A program made the translations under genes and the position numbers. A model generated the notes under the pieces. The model was not told the DNA's origin, searched no databases, and saw only the letters and a program-made list of their open reading frames with translations. A stretch of DNA of 64,000 nt from Microbacterium sp. HD4P20 (GTDB taxonomy: Bacteria; Actinomycetota; Actinomycetes; Actinomycetales; Microbacteriaceae): assembly GCF_019449275.2 (NCBI RefSeq), contig NZ_JAHZQZ020000022.1, positions 348,892 through 412,891 on the forward strand, given 5' to 3'. Of the stretch, positions 50,097 to 58,219 are shown piece by piece. Numbering within the stretch: position 1 is the first letter of the stretch; every line of letters begins with the position of its first letter.

Positions 50097-52217
50097 ATGG
50101 CTGACGCCGCCGTCCGCACCAAGAAGCCCGCCGTCCACAAGCGCACGCCCGCGGGCGGCGCCCCGACCGCCGCGCACACCGCGGAAGAGGCATCCGAGCC
50201 CCGCATCGATGTCGCGGCCGTCACCGATCTGCTGCTCGGAACGTGGGGCGACACCCGCCGCACGGCGCGCGAGATGATCAAGGACCCCGCGTTCTGGCGC
50301 ATCGACGGACAGCCGATGGCCGAACACCGCGAGCGCGTGCTGACCCAGCTGCACCTGCTCGTGGAGCACGGCGGCTCGCGTCGCGCCTTCCCCGAGGAAT
50401 ACGGCGGCGAGAACAACAACGGCGCGAACCTCGCCGGCTTCCAGGAACTCGTGCTGGCCGACCCCAGCCTGCAGATCAAGTCCGGCGTGCAGTGGGGACT
50501 CTTCGGCTCTGCGATCCACCAGCTGGGCACCAAGACCCACCACGACAAGTGGCTCAAGGGCGTGATGGATCTGTCGATCCCCGGCGCCTTCGCGATGACC
50601 GAGACCGGACACGGATCGGATGTCGCGGCCATCGGCACGACGGCCACGTACGACCCCGAGACCGAGGAGTTCGTCATCCACACGCCGTTCCGCGGCGCCT
50701 GGAAGGACTACCTCGGCAATGCCGCCCTGCACGGCAAGGCCGCGACAGTGTTCGCCCAGTTGATCACGGGCGGCGTCAACTACGGCGTGCACTGCTTCTT
50801 CGTGCCGCTGCGCGACGGCGACGGGAACTTCCTCCCCGGCATCGGCGGCGAGGACGACGGCGTCAAGGGCGGCCTCAACGGCATCGACAACGGCCGCCTG
50901 CACTTCGACCACGTGCGCGTCCCGCGCGAGAACCTGCTCAACCGCTACGGCGACGTCGCCGCCGACGGCAGCTACAGCTCCGAGATCGCCAGCCCCGGCC
51001 GCCGCTTCTTCACGATGCTCGGCGCGCTGGTGCAGGGGCGGGTCTCGCTCGACGGCGCCGCGACGACCGGCACCGCGCTCGCCCTCTACATCGCGCTCAC
51101 CTACGCCAACCAGCGCCGCCAGTTCGACTCGGGCGTCGGCAGCGAAGAGGTCGTGCTGCTCGACTACGGCAAGCACCAGCGACGCCTGCTGCCGCTGCTG
51201 GCCCAGAACTACGCGCAGTTCTTCGCCCACGACGAGCTGCTGCGCACCTTCGACGGCGTCTTCTCGGGTCGCAAGGACACACCGGCCGAGCGCGAGAACC
51301 TCGAGACGCTGGCCGCTGCCCTGAAGTCGCTGTCGACGTGGAACGCGCTCGATTCGATCCAGGAGGCACGCGAGGCGTGCGGCGGGGCCGGCTTCCTCGC
51401 CGAGAACCGCCTGGTCGGCCTTCACCAGGACCTGGACGTCTTCGCCACCTTCGAAGGCGACAACAACGTGCTGCTGCAGCTGGTCGGCAAGCGACTCCTG
51501 TCGGACTATGCCAAGCAGTTCAAGGGGAAGGATGCCGCGGCCCTGGCACGCTTTGCGGTCACGCAGACCGCGGGCAAGCTGTTCCACGGCGCGGGCCTGC
51601 GCCAGCTCGGACAGACGGTCACCGACTTCGGTTCTACGGCCCGCTCGGTGGAGCTCGGACTGCGCGAGGACCAGCAGCACGAGCTGCTCGCCGGCCGTGT
51701 GCAGCAGATGGTCGCCGACCTGGCGGCCGCCCTCCGTCCGGCATCATCGCTCGCGCCCGCCGAGGCCGCTGCACTCTTCAACAGCCATCAGGCGGAGCTC
51801 ATCGAGGCAGCCCGTGCGCATGGCCAACTGCTGCAGTGGGAAGCCTTCACCGACGGGGTCAACCGTGTCACCGACGCGGGCACGAAGCGCGTGCTGACGT
51901 GGCTGCGCGACCTGTTCGGCATGCAGCTGATCGAGAAGCACCTCGCGTGGTATCTCATCAACGGACGGCTGTCGACTCAGCGCGCAGCATCCGTCTCGCG
52001 GTACATCGACCGGCTGTCGGCGCGGCTGCGCCCCCACGCTCAGGATCTCGTCGACGCCTACGGCTTCGAGCCCGAGCACGTGCGCGCGCCGATCGCGTCG
52101 GGCGCGGAGCGGGAGCGCCAGGACGAGGCCCGCGAGTACTATCGCGAACTGGCAGCCTCGGGCGAGGCTCCCGTGTCGGAGAAGTCGCTCAAGAAGAAGG
52201 AGCGCGCCGGGCGTTGA
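50097..52217 (+). CDS. Acyl-CoA oxidase/dehydrogenase (ACOX1-like)
   Basis: A 706-residue flavoprotein built like peroxisomal acyl-CoA oxidase: helical N-domain (RIDGQPMAEHRERVLTQLHL), FAD motif GAFAMTETGHGSDVAAIGTT, a middle beta-domain, and the C-domain with the catalytic Glu in FATFEGDNNVLLQLVGKRLL. It oxidises acyl-CoA to 2-enoyl-CoA using oxygen or another acceptor. The first 35 residues are a basic Ala/Lys/Pro extension, and it ends in a Lys-rich tail. The second of two close ATGs (50097) has AAGG at 8 nt. It complements the LCAD-like enzyme at 26669. Confidence 0.92.
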   Translation: MADAAVRTKKPAVHKRTPAGGAPTAAHTAEEASEPRIDVAAVTDLLLGTWGDTRRTAREMIKDPAFWRIDGQPMAEHRERVLTQLHLLVEHGGSRRAFPEEYGGENNNGANLAGFQELVLADPSLQIKSGVQWGLFGSAIHQLGTKTHHDKWLKGVMDLSIPGAFAMTETGHGSDVAAIGTTATYDPETEEFVIHTPFRGAWKDYLGNAALHGKAATVFAQLITGGVNYGVHCFFVPLRDGDGNFLPGIGGEDDGVKGGLNGIDNGRLHFDHVRVPRENLLNRYGDVAADGSYSSEIASPGRRFFTMLGALVQGRVSLDGAATTGTALALYIALTYANQRRQFDSGVGSEEVVLLDYGKHQRRLLPLLAQNYAQFFAHDELLRTFDGVFSGRKDTPAERENLETLAAALKSLSTWNALDSIQEAREACGGAGFLAENRLVGLHQDLDVFATFEGDNNVLLQLVGKRLLSDYAKQFKGKDAAALARFAVTQTAGKLFHGAGLRQLGQTVTDFGSTARSVELGLREDQQHELLAGRVQQMVADLAAALRPASSLAPAEAAALFNSHQAELIEAARAHGQLLQWEAFTDGVNRVTDAGTKRVLTWLRDLFGMQLIEKHLAWYLINGRLSTQRAASVSRYIDRLSARLRPHAQDLVDAYGFEPEHVRAPIASGAERERQDEAREYYRELAASGEAPVSEKSLKKKERAGR

Positions 52218-52271
52218 TCATCGAGCGGCGGCGGCGGCCGGTGCCGCCGGTTCGTCAGCTGCCCGCCCAGG

Positions 52272-52673
52272 TCAGCTGTCGGACCAGCTGCACATGCCGC
52301 ACTCGCCGGTCGCCGAGACCTCGACGAAGCAGTTCGGGCACACCGCCCGCTGGCGCTCGGGGATAGATGGCTTCGCGGGGCGGCGCTCGGCCGCTGCCCG
52401 CGAGGATCGCGCGGAACGGCTCGAAGCGACGTACGCCGCGACCACGGGTCGCTGAATCACCGGACGATGCTCGGCGCAGTAGAAGCGCACATAGCCGTCA
52501 TGGTTCTTCGGATGGCGGTGCTTGTACGCCCACAGTTCGGTGCGCGGCTGCGGCTCGGAGTCGGTCCCGCACGTGAAGCAGCGCGTCGGCTCGCCGGGAA
52601 CGACATCGGCCACCACCACGAGCGTGTCGAACGGGATGGCGTCCCGCCAGTCCGATGATGCGACGATCTTCAT
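52272..52673 (-). CDS. Zinc-ribbon protein of unknown function
   Basis: A 133-residue protein opening MKIVASSDWRDAIPFDTLVV. It has three Cys clusters: CFTCG near residue 31, FYCAEH near 65, and CPNC...CGMC near the C-terminus, suggesting two zinc-binding sites. Between them lies WAYKHRHPKNHDGYVRFY, a basic, aromatic patch. I do not recognise an assigned family; similar actinobacterial proteins are uncharacterised. AGGAGG lies 7 nt before the ATG at 52673. It is a single gene ending 54 nt after the convergent oxidase. Confidence 0.75.
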   Translation of the reverse strand: MKIVASSDWRDAIPFDTLVVVADVVPGEPTRCFTCGTDSEPQPRTELWAYKHRHPKNHDGYVRFYCAEHRPVIQRPVVAAYVASSRSARSSRAAAERRPAKPSIPERQRAVCPNCFVEVSATGECGMCSWSDS

Positions 52674-52810
52674 GGGGAGCCTCCTGCGCGCAAGCCCGAA
52701 TGGGCTCAACACTCAACGGTAAGCGACCGGGGGGTCCTTCGGGTACCGGCCGGGGTCGAACCGGTGACGGGATGCTGACGCGCCCGGGATCGGCGGCAGA
52801 TCGCACGGTG

Positions 52811-53707
52811 TCACGGCTGCGGTCCCTGCTGCTCCCGCCACCGTCTCGCGACGTCATCGAACGTCATCAGCACGCGCTCCGATGCGCGCCCTCCTTCGGC
52901 GGAGCCGAAAACTGCCAGTTCCCGGTGAGGCGGGTGGCGCAAGCGCATGACACCTCCGGGAAAGTCGGGGGCGAGCATGTTCGATGGAACCAGGGAAGGA
53001 CCGATGCCCGCCGCGGCGAGCGCGGGTGCTGACGCGGTCTGCTCGACGCGCACTGCCGCGGACGGCGAGAAGCCCGCCTCGTCGCATGCTCGATCGAGGA
53101 TGGCGGCGAGGCCGTTGTCGCGCGAGTAATGCACCCATCGGCGGCCGGCGAGCACCGACAGGTCCGGAGCGGTGGAACCCGCGAGCGGATCGTCCGCGGC
53201 GAGTGCGACGACGAACTCCTCCCTGCCGAGGCTCACTCGCGGACCATGCCAACCCGCGGGCAGGGGACCGATCGCCACGTCGGCGTCAGCGGTGAGGACC
53301 GCGTGCGCCATCGCATCGGCGTGCCGGTGCTCGGCGAGTCGTAGGTCGACTTCGGGATGGCTTGCGGTCCACCACGACAGCACGATGGGAAGCAGGCCGA
53401 GACTGATCGAGTACACAGTGGCCACCCGCAGCTCACCGCGCATGAGGTCCATGGCCTCGACCGCGGCCAGTTTCGCTCTGTCGGCTGCCGCGAGAGTCGC
53501 TCTGGCGTGTGGGAGCACCGCGTGACCAGCCATGGTGAGCCGGACCGACCGTCCCGTTCGGGCGAAGAGATTGATCCCCAGATGGCGCTCGAGCGCGGCC
53601 AGCTGATGCGAGAGAGCCGGTTGGGTGACATTAAGACGCGCTGCGGCACGCGTCATCGATTCCTCTTCGGCGATCGTGACGAAATACTCGAACTGGCGAA
53701 GACTCAT
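52811..53707 (-). CDS. LysR-family transcriptional regulator
   Basis: A 298-residue LTTR: winged helix at 1-60 (SLRQFEYFVTIAEEESMTRA, ARLNVTQPALSHQLAALERH) and a two-subdomain effector region after about 90 (GELRVATVYSISLGLLPIVL). It is transcribed divergently from the cupin-symporter-esterase-PRISE operon, 88 nt away, with an ATCCAA-N8-TTGGAT dyad between. The usual LysR logic makes it the activator of that operon, induced by its substrate. Confidence 0.92.
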   Translation of the reverse strand: MSLRQFEYFVTIAEEESMTRAAARLNVTQPALSHQLAALERHLGINLFARTGRSVRLTMAGHAVLPHARATLAAADRAKLAAVEAMDLMRGELRVATVYSISLGLLPIVLSWWTASHPEVDLRLAEHRHADAMAHAVLTADADVAIGPLPAGWHGPRVSLGREEFVVALAADDPLAGSTAPDLSVLAGRRWVHYSRDNGLAAILDRACDEAGFSPSAAVRVEQTASAPALAAAGIGPSLVPSNMLAPDFPGGVMRLRHPPHRELAVFGSAEGGRASERVLMTFDDVARRWREQQGPQP

Positions 53708-53727
53708 AAATAAACCTTATCGATCGC

Positions 53728-53747
53728 ATCCAAAGAATGCATTGGAT
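53728..53747. promoter_or_regulatory. LysR operator between divergent genes
   Basis: ATCCAA and TTGGAT flank an 8-nt spacer, giving a T-N11-A-compatible dyad in a distinctly A+T-rich gap. Confidence 0.55.
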
Positions 53748-53795
53748 CTATCGCTCCCTGGCACCCACAGTGGTCTCAGACCGAAAGGATCCGTT

Positions 53796-54230
53796 ATGAC
53801 CGTTACACCCGCCGCTGCCGGTCTGGCCCTCGCCGGTGATGTCGTTGCGGCCGACTTCGAGGGATGGTCGGACGCGCATCTCGCCGAATTCCGGGAGAAC
53901 GCGTGGAACGGCCGGGTGGGTCACGTACTCCTTCTCGAAACCGACCGTGTGCGCATCTGGCGGCTCTCCGTCGGCCCGGGCGAGAGAGTCGCGTTCCACC
54001 GACACGTCCTCGACTACTTCTGGACAGCGGTCACGTCCGGGCGGAGCCGTCAGCACAGTCATGACGGCACGACACGCGAAGTGGCGTACGAGGTGGGCAC
54101 GACCCGCTCATTCGTCTTCGCCGAAGACCAGTACCTCCTGCACGACCTCGAGAACATCGGCGAGGGTCGACTGGAGTTCGTCACGGTCGAGTTTCTCCGC
54201 AGCGCCAATCCCCCGCTGACGCTCTCGTGA
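53796..54230 (+). CDS. Small cupin-domain protein
   Basis: A 144-residue single-cupin protein. RIWRLSVGPGERVAFHRHVL followed by SRQHSHDGTTREVAYEVGTT gives the cupin-1-like arrangement with clustered His residues; a metal site is plausible but not certain. AAAGGA lies 7 nt before the ATG. It is the first gene of the LysR-controlled operon (42 nt before the symporter). It could be an isomerase, a ring-opening enzyme, or a sensor for the pathway. Confidence 0.8.
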   Translation: MTVTPAAAGLALAGDVVAADFEGWSDAHLAEFRENAWNGRVGHVLLLETDRVRIWRLSVGPGERVAFHRHVLDYFWTAVTSGRSRQHSHDGTTREVAYEVGTTRSFVFAEDQYLLHDLENIGEGRLEFVTVEFLRSANPPLTLS

Positions 54231-54272
54231 GCAGCGGCACCAGCAGCACCACGTGATCGAGGAGGATCATCC

Positions 54273-55616
54273 ATGGTTACAACGAGAACGGGCACCGTCG
54301 GATCCGGCGAGCGCTCCAGTAGAACCCCGCTGCGCCGGCCTCTGAGCCCTCGAGGCGTCGCTTTCGCGGCGATGGTGGGGAACGCCATCGAGCTGTATGA
54401 CTTCGTGATCTACGCGTACATCGCGGCGACCGTGTTCGGGCCCCTGTTCTTCCCCACGGAGGTGCCGTGGATCGGCGTCCTCCTCGCCGTTTCCGCACAG
54501 GCTCTCGCGTTCGTGACCCGGCCGCTGGGCGCTGTCATCTTCGGATCGGTCGGGGATCGGTTCGGTCGGCGGCCCGCGCTGCTGGCGTCCCTTGTGATCA
54601 TGGGCGGAGCGACCGTGCTCGTCGGACTGCTCCCTGGGTACGCAGTCATCGGAGTTCTCGCCCCCATCCTCCTCATCTGCCTCCGGCTTGTTCAGGGAGT
54701 CGCAATCGGTGGGGAGTATCCGGGCGCTGTCGTCGTCGCGGTGGAGCATGCTCCGCGGAATCTGCGCACGCTGTTCGGCGCTTTCCCACAGGTCGGCAAC
54801 ATGATCGGCCTGTTGCTCGCCGGCGCGACGACGCTCATCGTCAGCTCCGTCGTGGGGGCGGAGACCTGGACCGCGTGGGCCTGGCGCATCCCGTTCATCG
54901 CGAGTGCGGTGCTGCTCGTCATCGGCGTGGTCCTTCGAACCCGATTGGCTGAGACTCCGGCCTTCCTCGAGGCGACGGAGCGTGTCGCAGCAGGTCGGCG
55001 CCGGGAGGCGGGCATCCGGGTCCTCCTGCGCGACGCGTGGAGACCGCTTGTCGTGACCACACTCGCGTGGCTGGGTCCCTTCGCATTCGGGTACGCCTTC
55101 CTGACCAGTCTTCTGGCCTTCGTCACCACGTATCGTCCCGAGATCGCAGGTGTGACTGTCACGGTCGGCCTTGTGCTGACATCCGCGCTTCTGATCGTCG
55201 TGGTCCTGGTGTTCGGGCGCTTCGGCGACGCGATCGGCAAGCAGAGGATCATCGTGTGGTCCGGCGTCCTCACCCTTGCCTGGGCGGTCCCGTCCTATCT
55301 CCTCGTCGATATGCGCAGTCCGCTGGCGCTGTGGGTGGCCATGGCCGTGGGAGCCATTGCCTATGGCGCCTTCGGCGGCGTCATGCCGTCGATGATGTCG
55401 AACGCCTTCCCTGTCACGGTGCGCTATCTCGGAGTGGCGGTTGCGATCGCCGCGGGAGCGCTCATCGGCGGGGCGCTCCTGCCGATTCCCGCTCTCGCGC
55501 TCGTCGGTCAGAGTGGCGGTTCGTCCGCGCCTCTGATGGCGATGATGGCGATCGGCGGGGCGGCGACCGTGGTTGGCGGCGCGCTCTTCCGCCGGTTGCC
55601 GAGCTACCAAGAGTGA
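54273..55616 (+). CDS. MHS-family metabolite:proton symporter (MFS)
   Basis: A 447-residue transporter with 12 helices. The opening FAAMVGNAIELYDFVIYAYI and loop GSVGDRFGRRPALLASL, plus the RLVQGVAIGGEYPGAVVVAV segment, are characteristic of the metabolite:H+ symporter branch (shikimate, citrate, proline-betaine and aromatic-acid carriers). It probably imports the acidic substrate or product of this operon. GAGGAG precedes the ATG; its stop overlaps the next start (GTGA). Confidence 0.92.
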   Translation: MVTTRTGTVGSGERSSRTPLRRPLSPRGVAFAAMVGNAIELYDFVIYAYIAATVFGPLFFPTEVPWIGVLLAVSAQALAFVTRPLGAVIFGSVGDRFGRRPALLASLVIMGGATVLVGLLPGYAVIGVLAPILLICLRLVQGVAIGGEYPGAVVVAVEHAPRNLRTLFGAFPQVGNMIGLLLAGATTLIVSSVVGAETWTAWAWRIPFIASAVLLVIGVVLRTRLAETPAFLEATERVAAGRRREAGIRVLLRDAWRPLVVTTLAWLGPFAFGYAFLTSLLAFVTTYRPEIAGVTVTVGLVLTSALLIVVVLVFGRFGDAIGKQRIIVWSGVLTLAWAVPSYLLVDMRSPLALWVAMAVGAIAYGAFGGVMPSMMSNAFPVTVRYLGVAVAIAAGALIGGALLPIPALALVGQSGGSSAPLMAMMAIGGAATVVGGALFRRLPSYQE

Positions 55617-56473
55617 ACGCGCACGAGCTTCATTCACGCCGCGCGGCCGTCGAACAACTGGCCGCGCGGCAGCGCTTCGCGCCCCGCGATACCGAGATAC
55701 GGAATCTTGAGGATCGGCGCGGCGAGCCGCCCATCGTCCTTCATGCACCGCCCGCACACACGCGTCGAGGAGACGAGACGATCGCGTGGTTCCACGGCGG
55801 CGGATTCGTCACCGGAGGTCTCGCGACGCACTCGCGCGTGGCCGGGCGCATCGCCTACGCCCTTGGCAGGACCGTCGCGCTCGTGGGCTACCGGCTCGCG
55901 CCCGAGCATCCGTTCCCGGCGGCGTTCGACGATGCCCGCCGCGGGGCCCAGCGGCTGAGTGATCGTGGGCCTCTCATTCTCGGCGGAGACAGTGCGGGGG
56001 CCAACCTCGCGCTCGGCGTGAGCCACCTCGGGTTGGCCGAGGTGCCCGCGCTCCTGCTCGCCTACCCCTTCCTCGATCTCAGCATGGGGTGGTCACCCGA
56101 GACGCGCGCCGCCTTTCCCGAGGACTGGGCGCGACTCGATGCGTATCGCCGGCTCTATCTGGCGGGCGCGGATCCAGACGATCCCCGGGCATCACCGGCG
56201 TCCCTTGGTGCACCTCCGGTGGCGCGAGTCGCGCTCGCGCTCGCGGATCGAGACCCACTGGCGGAGGAAGCTCGAGCATTTGCTGCAGACGCGCGCCGCG
56301 CAGGCGTCGAGGTCTTCGAACACATTCACCCACGAACTCGGCACGGGTTCCTGCTGAGGGACGACCCGCCAAGCGCGGTCGATCGCCTGCTGACAGACTT
56401 CGCCGCGATCCTCGCGACGCGGGACTCCGAGCCGCGCACAGCCGGCACCGCAACGGAAGGACACCATGAATAG
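55613..56473 (+). CDS. Alpha/beta hydrolase fold-3 esterase (HSL type)
   Basis: A 286-residue esterase of the hormone-sensitive lipase group: oxyanion motif WFHGGGFVTGG, nucleophile GDSAGAN, acid in ALADRDPLAEE and His in HPRTRHGFLLRD. Substrates in this group are short acyl or terpenoid-type esters and lactones. The GTG at 55613 lies inside the symporter stop (GTGA), so it is translationally coupled; its own stop overlaps the next ATG by 8 nt. Confidence 0.9.
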   Translation: MNAHELHSRRAAVEQLAARQRFAPRDTEIRNLEDRRGEPPIVLHAPPAHTRRGDETIAWFHGGGFVTGGLATHSRVAGRIAYALGRTVALVGYRLAPEHPFPAAFDDARRGAQRLSDRGPLILGGDSAGANLALGVSHLGLAEVPALLLAYPFLDLSMGWSPETRAAFPEDWARLDAYRRLYLAGADPDDPRASPASLGAPPVARVALALADRDPLAEEARAFAADARRAGVEVFEHIHPRTRHGFLLRDDPPSAVDRLLTDFAAILATRDSEPRTAGTATEGHHE

Positions 56474-57512
56474 AGCGCTCGTCGTCGGAGCACGCGGCGT
56501 GATCGGGCGCAACCTCGTCACGCACCTGCTGCGGGAGGGAGACTGGGACGTGATCGGGCTGTCCCGACGCGGTGGCGAGGCCGCAGATCGACTCCGCCAC
56601 ATCGCGGTCGATCTCCTCGATCCGGGCGATACCGTTACGGCCCTCGCGCCGCTGCACGATGTGACCCACGTGTTCTACGCCGCGTATCAGGACCGACCGA
56701 CGTGGAGCGAACTGGTGGGACCCAACCTCGCGATGCTCACAAATGTCGTCGATGCGATCGAGCCCCGCATGCCGACGCTCGAGCACATCAGCCTCATGCA
56801 GGGTTACAAGGTCTATGGAGCGCACCTCGGCCCGTTCGCGACCCCAGCCAAGGAGGACGATCCACCCCACATGCCCCCGGAGTTCAACGTGGAGCAGCAG
56901 CGTTTCCTCGAACGACGCCAGGACGGCCTGCCGTGGTCGTGGTCCGCGCTGAGGCCGTCGGTGGTCGCGGGCGTGGGCCTGGGAAACCCGATGAACCTCG
57001 CGATGGTCATCGCCGTCTACGCATCGATCAGCAAGGAACTCGGTATCCCGTTCCGCTTTCCGGGCAAGCCCGGCGCGTATGGGAGCCTCATCGAGATGAC
57101 CGACGCGGATCTCCTTGCCAAGGCCACCGTCTGGGCCGCGACCGATCCGGCCGGCCGGAATCAGGCGTACAACATCACGAACGGCGACATGTTCCGGTGG
57201 TCCTCGATGTGGCCGAAGATCGCGGCATTCTTCGAACTCGACGTCGCGCCGCCGCTACCGATGCAGCTGGCCGATGTGATGGCCGACAAGGAGGACGTCT
57301 GGGATGCCATGGTCCAGCGGCACGGCCTCATCGCCACGCCGTACGAGAGCGTCTCATCATGGCAGTTCGGCGATTTCGTCTTCGGGTGGGACTACGACGT
57401 CATCGCAGACACGTCGAAATCCCGGCGGGCGGGTTTCCACGAGTACGTCGAGAGTGAGCAGATGTTCCTGCAGATCTTCCAGAGCCTGCGGGACTCGCGT
57501 CTCATTCCGTGA
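56466..57512 (+). CDS. PRISE-type SDR (enone reductase, P5betaR-like)
   Basis: A 348-residue SDR of the progesterone 5-beta-reductase/iridoid synthase-like group. The cofactor motif is ALVVGARGVIGRNLVTHLL; the central HISLMQGYKVYGAHLGPF carries the GYKVYG-type motif with the Lys and Tyr used by PRISE enzymes instead of the SDR Ser-Tyr-Lys set; PSWSALRPSVVAGVG-like sequence follows. Members reduce the C=C of activated enones and iridoid precursors with NADPH. The ATG is coupled to the esterase by an 8-nt overlap. It is the final gene of the operon. Confidence 0.88.
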   Translation: MNRALVVGARGVIGRNLVTHLLREGDWDVIGLSRRGGEAADRLRHIAVDLLDPGDTVTALAPLHDVTHVFYAAYQDRPTWSELVGPNLAMLTNVVDAIEPRMPTLEHISLMQGYKVYGAHLGPFATPAKEDDPPHMPPEFNVEQQRFLERRQDGLPWSWSALRPSVVAGVGLGNPMNLAMVIAVYASISKELGIPFRFPGKPGAYGSLIEMTDADLLAKATVWAATDPAGRNQAYNITNGDMFRWSSMWPKIAAFFELDVAPPLPMQLADVMADKEDVWDAMVQRHGLIATPYESVSSWQFGDFVFGWDYDVIADTSKSRRAGFHEYVESEQMFLQIFQSLRDSRLIP

Positions 57513-57534
57513 GGACGACGTCGGCGGGCGGTCC

Positions 57535-57540
57535 TAGGCT
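57535..57540 (+). promoter_or_regulatory. -10 element of a leaderless promoter (tag)
   Basis: TAGGCT is separated by 6 nt from the GTG at 57547, exactly as at 1901-1913. Confidence 0.5.
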
Positions 57541-57546
57541 GGCGCC

Positions 57547-58113
57547 GTGAGCTTGCAGACGGGCGCGGACGGGGTCGTGCGCTGTGCGTGGGTCGGCGGC
57601 GACGCCGAGTACGCGCGGTACCACGATGAGGAGTGGGGCCGGCCGCTGCACGGAGACCGCGCGCTCTTCGAGAAGATGAGTCTCGAGGGGTTCCAGGCCG
57701 GGCTGTCGTGGATCACGATCCTGCGCAAGCGTCCCCGTTTTCGCGAGGTGTTCGCGGGGTTCGAGCCGGAGGTCGTGGCCCGGTTCGGCGACACCGACGT
57801 CGAACGGCTGATGACGGATGCCGGGATCATCCGCAACCGCGCAAAGATCCTCGCGACGATCTCCAATGCCCGGCTCGTCCTCGAGCTCGAGCCCGGAGAG
57901 CTCGACGCCTTCATGTGGTCCTTTGCTCCGGCATCCCACGTCCGCCCGGCATCGTTCGCCGACGTCCCCGCGACCACGGCGGAATCCGACGCGATGAGCA
58001 AGGCGCTGCGCAAGCGCGGATTCCGCTTCGTCGGATCGACGACGATGTATGCCCTGATGCAGTCCTCCGGCATGGTCGACGACCACGTCGTGGGGTGCTG
58101 GCGGGCGGGGTGA
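57547..58113 (+). CDS. tag: DNA-3-methyladenine glycosylase I
   Basis: A 188-residue base-excision glycosylase that removes 3-methyladenine. The family elements are complete: RCAWVGGDAEYARYHDEEWG, LFEKMSLEGFQAGLSWITIL and the end MQSSGMVDDHVVGCW. The zinc set Cys13, His26, His180, Cys184 corresponds to that of E. coli Tag. GTG start with a leaderless-type promoter, 34 nt after the PRISE gene, so it is not part of that operon by initiation, though read-through is possible. Confidence 0.95.
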   Translation: MSLQTGADGVVRCAWVGGDAEYARYHDEEWGRPLHGDRALFEKMSLEGFQAGLSWITILRKRPRFREVFAGFEPEVVARFGDTDVERLMTDAGIIRNRAKILATISNARLVLELEPGELDAFMWSFAPASHVRPASFADVPATTAESDAMSKALRKRGFRFVGSTTMYALMQSSGMVDDHVVGCWRAG

Positions 58114-58130
58114 AGGTGAGGGTGAAGTTT

Positions 58131-58148
58131 CTGAGAGTGACCTGAGAG
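58131..58148 (+). promoter_or_regulatory. CTGAGAG direct repeat upstream of the giant surface protein
   Basis: CTGAGAGTGACCTGAGAG, identical over 18 bp to 34243-34260 before the subtilase. It lies 71 nt before the TTG start, upstream of a possible TTGACA (58162). Confidence 0.55.
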
Positions 58149-58219
58149 CCTGCTAGGAACGTTGACAGGGGGGGAAGCGTCAGTCGGCGTCGACCCTGTG
58201 ACGTTTCCAAGGGGGAATC

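Noticed and set aside
52735..52800. tRNA-like segment on the minus strand (GGTTCGACCCC)
   Set aside because: Only a T-arm-like piece is visible; no acceptor, D-arm or anticodon arm can be folded.
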